Below are positions 1-9,817 of a stretch of DNA of 64,000 nt, piece by piece. The stretch covers positions 6,606,767 to 6,670,766 of the forward strand of contig OY744469.1 of the NCBI GenBank assembly GCA_963556145.1, read 5' to 3'. The translations under genes and the position numbers were made by a program. This DNA comes from Hygrocybe punicea. Taxonomy: Eukaryota > Basidiomycota > Agaricomycetes > Agaricales > Hygrophoraceae. Position 1 is the stretch's first letter. Each line of letters opens with the position of its first letter. A model generated the notes under the pieces. It saw only the letters and a program-made list of their open reading frames with translations, was not told the origin of the DNA and did no database searches.

Positions 1-645
1 CTCGAACGACTGTATGATTCTCAAGCTCAGGACTATCTTCAGGAGGTGATGGACAGGTACTATTCCAAGGACAATTCGCAATTCTTGACGAAGGGGGAGA
101 ATAATCCCGAGTCAAAATTATCTTATGCGAAACTCAATGTCAGAACAATTTTAAAAGTGTCTCTGGCGCTGAGCTTATGTTGACTATTCAGAGCATTTAT
201 AAAGAGACGCGTAAGCCACACGCATTCGCGCCAGAATGGGACGACACGGTCGATTGCCTACGCGTAGCACATCTGAAACGCATCCTTCCGTTGCACAAAC
301 GGCGTGCAGAGCTGGAGCTGTACACAAACGAAATGCGCCGACGACAAGAGGCGCAGTTCCCTAGTTCGCCGCAAGAATACCGAGCAATAAGACAGAAGGA
401 CGTGCAACTGCGAGTTGCACGGTTCCTCATGGCGAACAAACAAATGCAAGAGGCGATGATGACCCAATTCGGATGGGCTTGGCGTCAGGTGCAGCCGTTG
501 AGTCTCGAGTACGAGACTAATGTGCGTATTTTGTTCTCTCTCGGAAGGCTACCGTCTGTCTCAATTGCGCTTTCAGAGCAATTTTACCACCGAGATCCAC
601 GACCACATCTTGGAAGCAGAGGCTAGAGACCCAAGGAGAAAATAA
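1..645 (+). CDS. Unrecognised protein, 3' part (runs in from left edge)
   Basis: The gene enters from the left edge. An open frame from base 1 reaches about 156, where a donor-like gtgtct and an acceptor ttcag at 189-191 would remove a 35-nt intron in phase. The next exon (192-521) gives a basic, charged, helical stretch (LKRILPLHKRRAELELYTNE). A 55-nt intron (522-576, gtgcgt...tttcag) leads to a last exon ending at TAA 643-645 (...EARDPRRK). I do not recognise the family. There is no signal peptide or membrane segment in the visible part. The joins keep frame, so a real gene is likely. The first intron is short and uncertain. Confidence 0.5.
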
Positions 646-948
646 TTGGCAACGCTCAGGCTCCCCCTTGAATAAAATTATGTAATTGATCGTCAATTTG
701 TCTGCTCAAATGGCCATCGAAAAGGCGGTGCTGACGTGCACCGAGATTGTAGTCAATCATGATCTCCTTGTTCAGAACTAAGCAGTGCGGAAGCTGCGCC
801 AGCGTCGTTGACCAACGTTGCCAGCGTTGTCGACGCCCAGCCGTTCCATTTTTCGCTCCTTATCTGCGTAATGGTAGCCTGGAAATCCCATGCTATTACC
901 TTTCCTCCGGTTATCTCGCGCAGTCCCACCATTGACGCTCACGCCGCC
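646..948. other. Intergenic stretch
   Basis: About 300 bases between the unknown gene and the Bud6-like gene. An open + frame runs through part of it (from about 808) and joins the Bud6-like first exon, so that gene could begin further upstream than annotated. I see no repeat or RNA gene. Confidence 0.4.
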
Positions 949-1533
949 ATGCAACAAACCACCACCGCAAGAAATTATGCCACCACGAAGGCGCGGCCAA
1001 ACACCTCGGTGAGCGTCGTCGGCCCTCTGTATCTTGATCTTGCTGCCAAGACTAAGGCGCCCAGCGCACTTCTATGCCTGGAGACGTTCCCACCGCTGTA
1101 AAGAACCTGCTTCTCGCCACGAAACAACTGCAAGAAGCGCTGTACCAATGGAGCATTGGCCAGCTGTCAGAAACGGACGTCAGCGATATCTACGTGCGCA
1201 TTGGCACAGATTTCAACTACACATTACATGCATTCGCCTACCACAGCATCGATATGAGGTTGGTGTCTTCCATGCACTCTCCCCCTACCAACCCCCGGTT
1301 TACCGTTTCTTTCTCGCTGTGGCCGGTTATCCAGCGATATCCATTCCATTCCAAAAGATCTTCGCGATGTCCTTGAACGATGTCTCGGCGAAGAACCCTC
1401 TGCAGAGGTGTTGGCGATCTTTATGCCCGAGGTTCGACAGGTCCTGTGCCGATTATTGCAAGGCCTGCAGGCCAAGCAGCATGTATGGAAGGCCGTTAGT
1501 CGAGGAGAGTTTGGAACGCCCCCCAAGTATTGA
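949..1533 (+). CDS. Short protein with Bud6/Aip3 N-terminal domain
   Basis: Three exons (949-1008, 1065-1258, 1335-1533; introns of 56 and 76 nt) join to 151 codons. After a short basic leader comes the pattern of the N-terminal region of the actin/formin cofactor Bud6 (Aip3): VKNLLLATKQLQEALYQWSIGQ, then VSDIYVRIGTDFNYTLHAFAYHSIDMSDI, then a helical DLRDVLERCLG...VRQVLCRLLQGLQAKQHVWKAV. In the Bud6 family this domain opens a protein of many hundred residues with a C-terminal actin-binding core. Here a TGA follows at about residue 150, and the next gene begins soon after in another context. It may be a free-standing N-domain paralog, or a further exon was missed. The splice joins are well supported; the functional name rests on recalled family similarity. 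Confidence 0.6.
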
Positions 1534-1753
1534 TCTGCGCAGTGTGTGCATATGGGTTGTCGGACGGTGTGCAGAAGGCATGCTTCAGTTCCGTCAGGGA
1601 ACATCTTGGAAACTAGTAATCTGTAGCGTATTTAAATAATGTATACATACTCTGCTCAATGTTCAGGCTTTCGAGTTGCAATTGCCGTGCGAATGTGAAC
1701 AGTGGAGTTTACGCTCATCACAGTACCAAGTGCCTGGTGGCGTCCTGACAGAA

Positions 1754-4102
1754 ATGTTACCAAGTTCAAATTACAGGGCGGGCGCTCCGTCCACCGCCCG
1801 CCCAGAGGATTTCCAGCCGAACGAACTCGTTCCACCGAAGCAGGTGCAACCCCACCCGGTCAGAACCTGCGTACCACCAACACCACCACGCCGTTTCAAC
1901 AGCAGGGGTCGCGGAAGGGGCAACATCGCAACAGGAATGGGGCCTATCGGTGGGACCTACCGGGAGCGGGCAGGAAGTGGGAATATTTCTTGGCAAAGGA
2001 CCGATCCCAATCCCTCTGAGTCTTCTTCCGCTTCAGACCCCCGACCCCCTCAGATAAATTCAACGCTAAAAAAGCCTTCTCTCCAGCGATGGGACCATGG
2101 GTTTCGTCCTCAAACTGGGTTCCGGTCGCTTGGCACCCCTGCCAGTTCTCATTCCGACACCCATCGCATTTCTGCCTTCACCCCATCATTGCCCTCGGGA
2201 GTTATTAAACTTGAGGAGGAGGACGTTAAACACCTTCCAGTGCCTACCTGGAATCTCTCCTTGAAACGGTCCCCGAGTCCTGAAAAGAAACGTGAAATTA
2301 CATCACCCCCACTGCATCCACTTCCGAGTCCCAAACGTCAGAAGGTAGACCACGACCCCACGCTCAATGCAACGGTTGCCAAAGAACCAGCTCCAAGTTC
2401 ACGGATCTTCCACATACACACTCCTTCATCCTCTCCCACAGCCTCAACACAGTTGGTGGAGTCTCTCACCACCCAAGAGCATAGCCTAACGCCCGAGTCG
2501 TTCCCCAACTCGAGGCGGCTGGTGAAGAGCGGTTGCAAGCACTATGCACCTGTCCCGGCCAACTGCCAGCGTACCCACCCAAACTCAGCGGAAAATCGCC
2601 GCGCATGGCTTAGAAGAGAGGTTAATGTGTTACGGAGTTATGGTTTGAAGCATACACGCGTGTTTTTCAGGTGTGTGTTGACTGACCCCTACGGCGTGTG
2701 ATGACGTTTCAGCTGAAATGACACATTTGCGATAAGGGATGATGGCATGTCGATTGACTGGTAGGTTTCAGGATTATCATCTTCGTTCAGTTCATTCAAC
2801 CTTGTTTTCTGATTTGGCGTTCTTCCATTTTTTTCCCAGGGAGAGTCCAGTGGAGGTTTGGTCAGACACTCTGCGCCCAGATGCGTCAAATCTCGCATCA
2901 ACCATCCAGAAAGTGTACGCTATGAATGACTTGACTACGGAGAAGTATAGTCAGAAACAGAAAAAGGCCCGGCGTACACCCCAAACGACTGGTGGTTCCC
3001 AAGAAGTTATTGATGTGGATGAGCTCTTCCCTTCGGACGGAATCGAACGGACAAATCCCCGTCGTTCACCATTAACTGCTTCTAGATCACCACAGCTTTC
3101 GCAACCTTCTGGCAGTACCAATCCAGCGAGCTCCTCGAGTTCTCGTTCGATTATGGCTAAGAATGCTACATCCTCCCACGATATCAATACGGTCCACTCA
3201 GAAGAGGATCGAACAATGGAGACTACTTCCACAGACCAAGTTCCAAAAGGTAACACTCCTCTCGCTACTTCTGATGGATCGCGAGAGTTGGGTGGTCTTG
3301 CGCTGTCTGCCAATACAGAACCTGCACCAGAGCAATCAGAGCTGAGTGAAACAGAAATCGCGGGTCTCAAATATCTCGAAGCGTTCGTGGATTGTTTCTC
3401 TAGTTTAGATCAGGTCGTTTCACAAAAAATCACACACACACATACTCCCCGCAGGTATATTCAACATTTTGACGAGGATCGTTCGGCGCTTGCAAACGCA
3501 TACGCGCCAACCGCGGTCTTCTCATATCGCATCCATGACCTCCCCTCGCTACCAAGCTCGACATCGTCAGCGGCAAAACAGTTCGCGCCTGACAACGCGC
3601 GCCTCCGCCCTTATGGTATATATATGTCATTTTACAAGCTTCTTCTCATCTCCGACATCATAATGTACGATTTTTTCCATTCCAGGTTCTCGCCAACTAC
3701 TAGGTTGTGTTCCCAAACGTGGCCGGTCTGAAGTCATCAATGCGTTGCGTTCCCTGGGTCCACATAGTTTCTGCTCGTCCGGTACCACCACCACCAAGGT
3801 TGAATATGATCTGTTAGACTTGGGCGAAACGATGGGCCTGCTACTTATCTGTTACGGAACAGTCGTTGATGGAATTGGACAACATCAATTGTCTATTAAC
3901 CAAGCCTTTATCCTGAGGAAGGCCCACGACCGTCAAGCAGTTGAGTGAGTTAATTTCCGTCCCCGAGTCTGTTCTTGGCTCCTCATTGTATCCCTAAAGT
4001 TCAACAGAAGGGACATGGCCGGTCGTCGCTGTATCTCATCAGATGGCAATTCGAGATCTGTCACAACCACCCACGGAGATGGTGCACTCGAATTTTCTTT
4101 AA
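1754..4102 (+). CDS. NXF/Mex67-like protein with C-terminal NTF2-like domain
   Basis: Exon 1 starts at ATG 1754 (earlier in-frame starts are not ATG) and ends at 2670. Introns are 2671-2736, 2761-2839, probably 3414-3476, 3616-3685 and 3945-3999. The N-terminal half is disordered, rich in Ser, Pro and Arg with an RGRGRG patch and basic clusters (KRQKVDHD). The joined exons give VFFRDDGMSIDW, then a Ser-rich linker, then an NTF2-like fold (DEDRSALANAYAPTAVFSY; RGRSEVINALRSLGPHSF; GTWPVVAVSHQMAIRD) as in mRNA-export receptors NXF1/Mex67. I see no leucine-rich repeats and no UBA tail, so it may be a related NTF2-domain protein rather than Mex67 itself. Expected location is nucleus or nuclear pore. 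The join near 3414-3476 is ambiguous (see findings). Confidence 0.6.
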
Positions 4103-4759
4103 TATTGGTTTTATTCACCGTCAAAATTGCTTCACATCTTCGACTCGATGAATCTTCTATCACATACAGCTCGCTCGCATGTTTTCCTTTGTGAGCCTGA
4201 AGATCACATATCCGTGGTGTTTTGTACAGAATGTCGATCTAGGAGTTGGACAGGTCTCAAGAAAACTTTTGACGTGAAAATTCGCCAATTCATTCAAGGC
4301 AAACGCTGATCTTCCGATGGCATTGTGCACCAAGGTTCCAAGATTTCGGATCCCATCCGCCCACTCAAAAAAAGGCAAAAAGTAGGGAGCACGGACGGCT
4401 ACTACCGAGTAATTGCATGGGATTTGACTGTGATAATGAGCATCGTCGGCTGTAGGTTGTTTGGTGTAGACACTTTTCTCGATACTCAGCTCACATTATT
4501 CGTAAGCTTCGAGTCTTTGGTTCCACCTACTTGTACCCGCTATTTCATCCTCAAATAACTCCCCTGGCGAATTATGATGGGACTTTCCTTGACCATCGCC
4601 GCAGTTGGGTTATAACGATATCTGACAGTGGCTTAACTGATGACATAAATGATGTTTGCTTGCGGAATCATATCACTTGACACGCTTGTTCTTCGGAACG
4701 ACCCAATTCTCCCTTACACACTGGTAGACTGAATATTGCACTGCGTATCTGTGAAGTCA
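4103..4759. other. Convergent intergenic stretch
   Basis: This lies between the 3' ends of the NXF-like gene (+) and the ArsM gene (-). Short open frames exist, but none shows a family pattern or good splice context. It probably holds the two 3' untranslated regions. Confidence 0.5.
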
Positions 4760-6523
4760 TTAATCCTGATCAACCAATGTCACGTCTTCTCGAAACTTCT
4801 CGAGCCACGCTTTGATACCACCTTGCAGAATATACGCCTTTGATGAAGTGACACCCCTATCGTCAAGGTAGTCTTGGTACCTTCGAAACATTGAGTATTA
4901 ACAAAGGTCTTCAGAAGATTTAGGTAGAGATACTGGCGTACCACCCTGCACACCTCGGCCCTCTGCCTTTCGAGCTAGAACAGTAGAAGATCACTTTGGC
5001 AGTATGCCCGAAGTTGCTGAAGAAGCCAGGCAAGTCATCGTGGAATGTTTGAGCAGGACACTGGGTGCTGTTCCGGACGTGACCACCCTGAAAAATCAAA
5101 AAGGCTCCTCAGCCAATGGATGGGCAAACTCTCATGACCGTGGTACGGACTGCATGATCACTCCCCCTGACATCGATAACAGCATAGTCACTTCGACCCA
5201 GCATGTCATTCCTCATTAGAGATGCAACAGCGTCGCTGGATATCAACTCTGACGACGACTTGCTAGGGGGGTACGCATCCCACCATCTGAGAAGTGCATT
5301 GCTGGATGATGTTGGCTTCAGGGCGTAAATTTGATATGAAGCTTTCAATGACAATCAGATGAGAGATTGATACTGTCACCTTGGTTTGATCATTTCTTGA
5401 CTTACCGACCCATTCATTAGCATCGAAATTCGTGCTGGGAGGCTGAGGAGTACTTGACGCATCGATGCAGCAGCTGGTTTCGACATTGTCGCTGGACACC
5501 GGCGCAGAGTAACATCCTGTGGCCGAGCACGCATTGGTATCACCCAGGGTATCCACGAATACTACGTCTAACCGGAATATCAATATAATCCAAGTCTGGG
5601 TTTAGAAATCCATTCACCAATAAATCCAGCTTCAACAATGAGACGCTTGTATACGTCTAATTCGATTGCCCCTGCAATGCAGCCGACATTACGGATAGCA
5701 TCCGGAAGAGCTTTCTTGGCGACAATCTGCAGATGGGTATGAGCTTCAAAGTGGACGTCAGAATACGAGGTATCCGCGGGACTAACATCATTCAGTACCA
5801 TTCGACCTCCGGGCTTCAGAACTCTAAGGGCCTCTTTGAACAGACTGGCCTTACCGGAGAAAGGCAATAGGTTGATGACGCAGTTGGACAAAATGCAGTC
5901 AATGGAATCGGAAGAGATAGGGAGCACGTCGGTCAAGGAAGTTTGCACAAAGGCTACTGACGGTGGGCGAAGATTTTGCTTCTGTGCGTTACGCCGGGCA
6001 AGCGATACCATGTCCTGTTACACACAACTGTATATCTTTGAGCTCGAAACCTTGCCCGAGATTTTGCGCACGGAAGATATGTCTAGGCCAATAGCTTGGC
6101 CCGTAGCCCCAACTTTTGTGGCCGCCAGCAGGACATCTTTCCCACCCCCAGATCCCAGATCGAGAATTCTCTCTCCCTAGCTAACAAGTAAGGTAAATGG
6201 GTCTTGGCTATACTAGTGCGGACCCTACCTTTCGGAGGTTAACAGCAGCAATAGGGCTACCACAACTCAAACCCATGTTGGACTCTGTAGGGATTGCCTG
6301 AAGTTGTTCGGGGGTATATGCAAAAGCATGCGCCACACGTCTGGCATCTTTGGACAAAATCTTAGCATTTGATATCACACTCATGGACCAAGGCAAAGGA
6401 CCATTCACAAGAATTGTCGGCACCCGATTTTGCTTGGGCGCGATACGCATCCTGCATTGCTTGGACGAGAGTGGCGTCCGTTGGGCAAATCGCCGAGTCA
6501 ATTGGATAGAGTTTCTGTTCCAT
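4760..6523 (-). CDS. arsM: Arsenite methyltransferase-rhodanese fusion (ArsM/AS3MT-like)
   Basis: Eight exons on the minus strand (6424-6523, 6229-6347, 6072-6176, 5618-6014, 5406-5567, 5151-5341, 4942-5087, 4760-4880) sum to 1341 nt, i.e. 446 residues. The first part is a SAM-dependent arsenite methyltransferase: [10 protein letters not shown] (conserved Cys), motif [34 protein letters not shown] and [14 protein letters not shown] with the second and third arsenic-binding-type cysteines, then a Cys-rich tail ending SCC. The second part is a rhodanese/Cdc25-type domain: [27 protein letters not shown], a CX5R loop ([17 protein letters not shown]) and a final helix [16 protein letters not shown]. 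The likely role is methylation of As(III), with the C-terminal domain possibly acting in arsenate reduction or sulfur handling (inference). All introns are GT...AG, 50-76 nt. Confidence 0.9.
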
Positions 6524-6957
6524 CGGGTGTAGGTTGGGGAAGGAACATGTGGGTCAAAGGATTATGTAAATAGCGAAAGCGAATTTCAAAATGGGCTGGA
6601 CATTGGGACAAGACTCACCTGAAATGGTCCGCGGAATCGATGGAGAGATGACAGAAACACGAAAACCATGCAACATATAAGCAGCGTGCCAAAATATATA
6701 GTCGAGAAGGAGATTTGAACCAAGGGAAATCATGCAAAACTGTCAGCTCATCATAACACGAGGAGATCAGATTTGTAATTGTGCAGGATCAAAAGATGTA
6801 AATGGATATAGAAAACTATTATGGGAAGAAGGAGCAATAAGGAGTCAGGGTTTCCACACCGAATTTATGTTGTCCAAGGACACTTGTACGTTTACTATAT
6901 GGCATAACTGAAAGCAACCTGTTAGCGGGGAGAAACACCAAATGCTGAGGTAGAGCC
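6524..6957. other. Intergenic stretch: ArsM promoter and E2 3' region
   Basis: Both flanking genes are on the minus strand, so this interval must hold the 5' region of ArsM and the 3' untranslated region of the E2 gene. It is fairly A-rich. I see no coding pattern or repeat. Confidence 0.5.
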
Positions 6958-7624
6958 TTACTTTTTCACCCATTCCCTAACAGTTTCTTCATAAGTGTTG
7001 CGATCCCTCTTGTACAAGTTCGCGATGTCAGGTATTAATGGATCTTCGACATTGGGGTCTTTCAGCATCAAACGGATCGAGAGTAAAACTGGATTTTAAA
7101 AAAAATAGTCATCTTAGCTGTGTGATTGAAGCATGAATCAACGTACCCTTGGAGAGAGAAGTCGCCGGAGACCAAAAATCCCACAGGATATCCAGAGAAA
7201 TATCTCCCTTCTGATTAATATTGGGGTGGTAGATCTTGGTTATAAATTTGATCGTAGGGGGGTTGAATGGGATTGACTTCGGGAAGGTGATAGAGAGTAA
7301 GAAAACACCACCAGCGTACGGAGAATCTTCCTAGTGAAAAGAGGGGAACTGTAATTATCAGATCATTCAAGGGGAGAGACGGCATATTACACACTGGGCC
7401 CAAGATAGTCCCTTGCCATTCGAACATATCCTCATCAACGGGACCAGCGCTAGCACCAGTAGGTGGGTCAGAAGAGAGTTCGAGCAATTGCTGTCGCGGA
7501 AAAGATGTGAAGGTCAGTGTAAAGTTGGGTGAGCCAAGCGGCCAGCAAGAAGCTGGGCGGCCTGGTAACTGTCACTCTGCTGAGTACCGACAGTACCGAC
7601 TTTGTTTAACCATTTGAGGGCCAT
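6958..7624 (-). CDS. UBC4/5-type ubiquitin-conjugating enzyme with C85S active site
   Basis: Four exons (7601-7624, 7395-7490, 7147-7330, 6958-7088) sum to 435 nt, 144 residues; UBC4/5 (UBE2D) enzymes have about 147. The fold is present end to end: [10 protein letters not shown] at the start, [58 protein letters not shown] (the HPN motif, Asn77), [20 protein letters not shown] and [10 protein letters not shown]. The catalytic position, normally Cys85 in ICLDIL, is Ser here (ISLDIL; codon 7196-7198 reads tct on the minus strand). Contact positions also differ: Arg5 is Trp, Lys63 is Asn, and Leu97 is Thr. It is either a catalytically altered pseudo-E2 paralog or the sequence has a one-base error. 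The intact frame and splice sites speak against a decayed copy. Confidence 0.9.
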
Positions 7625-7850
7625 CGACGTCGATCGAACTATACTTTGCTAACTTCAAGCTAAGGAAATGCAGTTAGAGGAGAGAGCACGTCGGCGTGAT
7701 TCATTGAGGGATTCTTCACCGGCACTATGGTCGCGGTATATAAATACCGATGAGCCGATACTTCTAGATTTTCATGCCAGGCTTGCAGTCGCAGCATTTA
7801 CGTATTTTGGAACAAGAGATTATTGCGACAACGAACACGTGTTTTGCGAC

Positions 7851-7929
7851 GGCCCAGTGGTCTAGTAGCATGATTCATGCTTCGGATTGGAGTTGCATGA
7901 GGTCCCGGGTTCAATTCCCGGCTGGGCCC
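7851..7929 (+). tRNA. tRNA-Pro(CGG) with 7-nt intron
   Basis: The acceptor stem GGCCCAG (7851-7857) pairs with CTGGGCC (7922-7928). The T arm is CCGGG-TTCAATT-CCCGG. The anticodon stem CATGC (7876-7880) pairs with GCATG (7895-7899). The 14-nt loop fits a 7-nt anticodon loop with T33, anticodon CGG (7883-7885) and A37, plus an intron ttggagt at 7887-7893. The mature length would be 72 nt, typical for tRNA-Pro. Confidence 0.9.
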
Positions 7930-7934
7930 TTTTT
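7930..7934 (+). terminator. Pol III T-run terminator of the tRNA
   Basis: A run of five T follows the discriminator base directly, as expected for RNA polymerase III termination. Confidence 0.75.
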
Positions 7935-7968
7935 AAAAAAAAATCTTTTTGTGTACCTAACTGTCTTC

Positions 7969-9784
7969 ATGTCACCCATCCTCAACTTGAATTACCGTCT
8001 AGAGTCTGCAAATCCTTCGAATTGGACGGCCACGCAGGAAAAGACTATTTCTCGAGACTATCCTTTCGCCAACTTGAACGATGAAACTGTCGAGCAATAC
8101 GTTATCCGTATTTACCTACAATTCCTCTGGCTGCCGGAGGTTCGTACAACGCGCCCTTCCCTCATACATCGCGTTTTCTCAATCCGCGTTTTAAGTCTAT
8201 CATGCCGCTGAACACCTTTGTTCCGTCATTCTTACGCGTCAACGTCCCATCATCGTCCAAACTCTCCGATGCCACACCCCACCCCTTGTATACTCACCTC
8301 GATGCGCTTCTCCTGACCTCTCGGACCACAACCAACAAATATCACGTTGAACTCCCCCAGATCCTTTCCGACGGTGGGGGTGCGGGCGAGATAGAAGAAA
8401 CGATGATGTGGTTTGCCTTGAGTTACGAAAAGACAGACCAGGACCATGATCATGACAAGATGCGTTTGGACAGAGCGGGCAGGGAAGGTCCATGGTTTGA
8501 TGAAACATGGAGAAAACAGTGGCTTGATAGGTTGGAACGACGCGAGTGAGTTTGTTGTCTGAGCACACTTTGAAGATACTTCTCAATTATTGATATACAG
8601 TCTTTGACTTGCGACAGAGTCCAGATTCAAATACTCCTACACTGCCTCAAGCTTTCCCTGCAAGACCCTGCCAACCCTACTCAGACAACAGAGCCCCCGC
8701 TACCGTCGCCAAAGAAACGGAAACGTTCTGTCCGCAAACCGTTCAATGCGGGGGGTCTTTCAATTCGAGATCGTCTGGAGTCTTTCATGGATAAGCTATC
8801 GATGTGGCAGCTCATGAGTGGGCTCCAAGGGCATGAAGACAATATTAACAAAACAGATCAACGAGATTGGATGCAGGCTTTCTGTGAGGATGTTGTTGAA
8901 TTGCAGTACGTGTTCGCGCTCTTTTTCTTCGTGTTCCAATATTTCTTTGCTTCATCTCATGCTAATAATCCCCCCAAAAATTTAGATTCCGTCAGAAACT
9001 TCCCGAGCTATGCACTCTCTTTCGATCCAAAGTATTCCCTAATTCTCCATTTGCTGAAGATTCTTCGTCCGGCCCCTCCCGTTCCCGTTCTCATTCTCCT
9101 CCTGTCGACGAACCAGACGACGGACAACAGCAATCCCGGAAACGTCGTCTCTCCCCACTTGTGCCTGATGTCCAGGGTCAACATTCAACGGCGTTAGCAT
9201 CCACAGCTGCCCGCTACAGGAGTGCCAGCATTTCCCGCGATTCTCAAAGAAACCGCAACACAGATACCCCTTCGCGGTCACGGTCACTCTCCGTCACACT
9301 CGCTCAAGATTTCGACGCACGTCGGACCGGCAGCGTTGGGGCAGTTGCGGCGAAGAAAAGAATTTTCAATAAGGAGGTCAGCATGTCGAGAGTCTTCAAG
9401 TCCAAAGCCAAGGAAAAGGAGAAACACGAGGTTGAGAACGGGAAAAGGAAAGCCATGCTGAACAAACAAGTGAATGCACGGACAGGGAGAAAATCGGGCA
9501 TGAATGTCGACGTTGGAGTAACGTTGGTTGCTGCCACACCTATGAAAAAAACACGAATTTTGCAAGAAACGCGTCCTCCTTCGGGAGCAGAGGTAATGCA
9601 CGGCAACCACGACTTAGATTCCGAAGAAGAAATTTGGGAATTACCAGGTTCTCCGGACGTTTTCCTTTTCATGGGAGCAGGGGCAATGGCAGCATCTACA
9701 GACGAGATAGGAGGCAGGGTTGGTGAGGTCACGCCAGTGAAGAAGCGCTGCAAGGGAGTTGTCGCGGCTACTCGGAATATTTAG
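7969..9784 (+). CDS. SLD3: DNA replication regulator Sld3 (C-terminal domain family)
   Basis: Four exons (7969-8139, 8196-8545, 8618-8905, 8986-9784; introns 56, 72 and 80 nt) give 535 residues. The core reads LQFLWLPESIMPL, FVPSFLRVNV, WFALSYE, EVQIQILLHCLKLSL, LESFMDKLSMWQLM and WMQAFCEDVVELQFRQKLPELCTLFRSKVF. A basic, Ser/Arg-rich tail follows, with the FNKEVSMSRVFK and GVTLVAATPMKK blocks seen in fungal Sld3. Sld3 (treslin/TICRR counterpart) helps load Cdc45 onto MCM at origins after CDK phosphorylation and acts in the nucleus. SP/TP sites occur in the tail. The start ATG lies 40 bases after the tRNA gene, so transcription must begin near or within it. Confidence 0.8.
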
Positions 9785-9817
9785 TTCATTTTCTAATGAT
9801 TTTCCGACACGTGTGTT

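Noticed and set aside
2951..3370. 139-codon minus frame antisense to the NXF-like gene
   Set aside because: Mirror of the Ser-rich coding linker; the plus strand has the conserved domain and splice sites.
4325..4558. Small + frame (RPLKKRQKVGSTDGYY) after the NXF-like gene
   Set aside because: No splice link to the upstream gene, no family resemblance; more likely 3' untranslated sequence.
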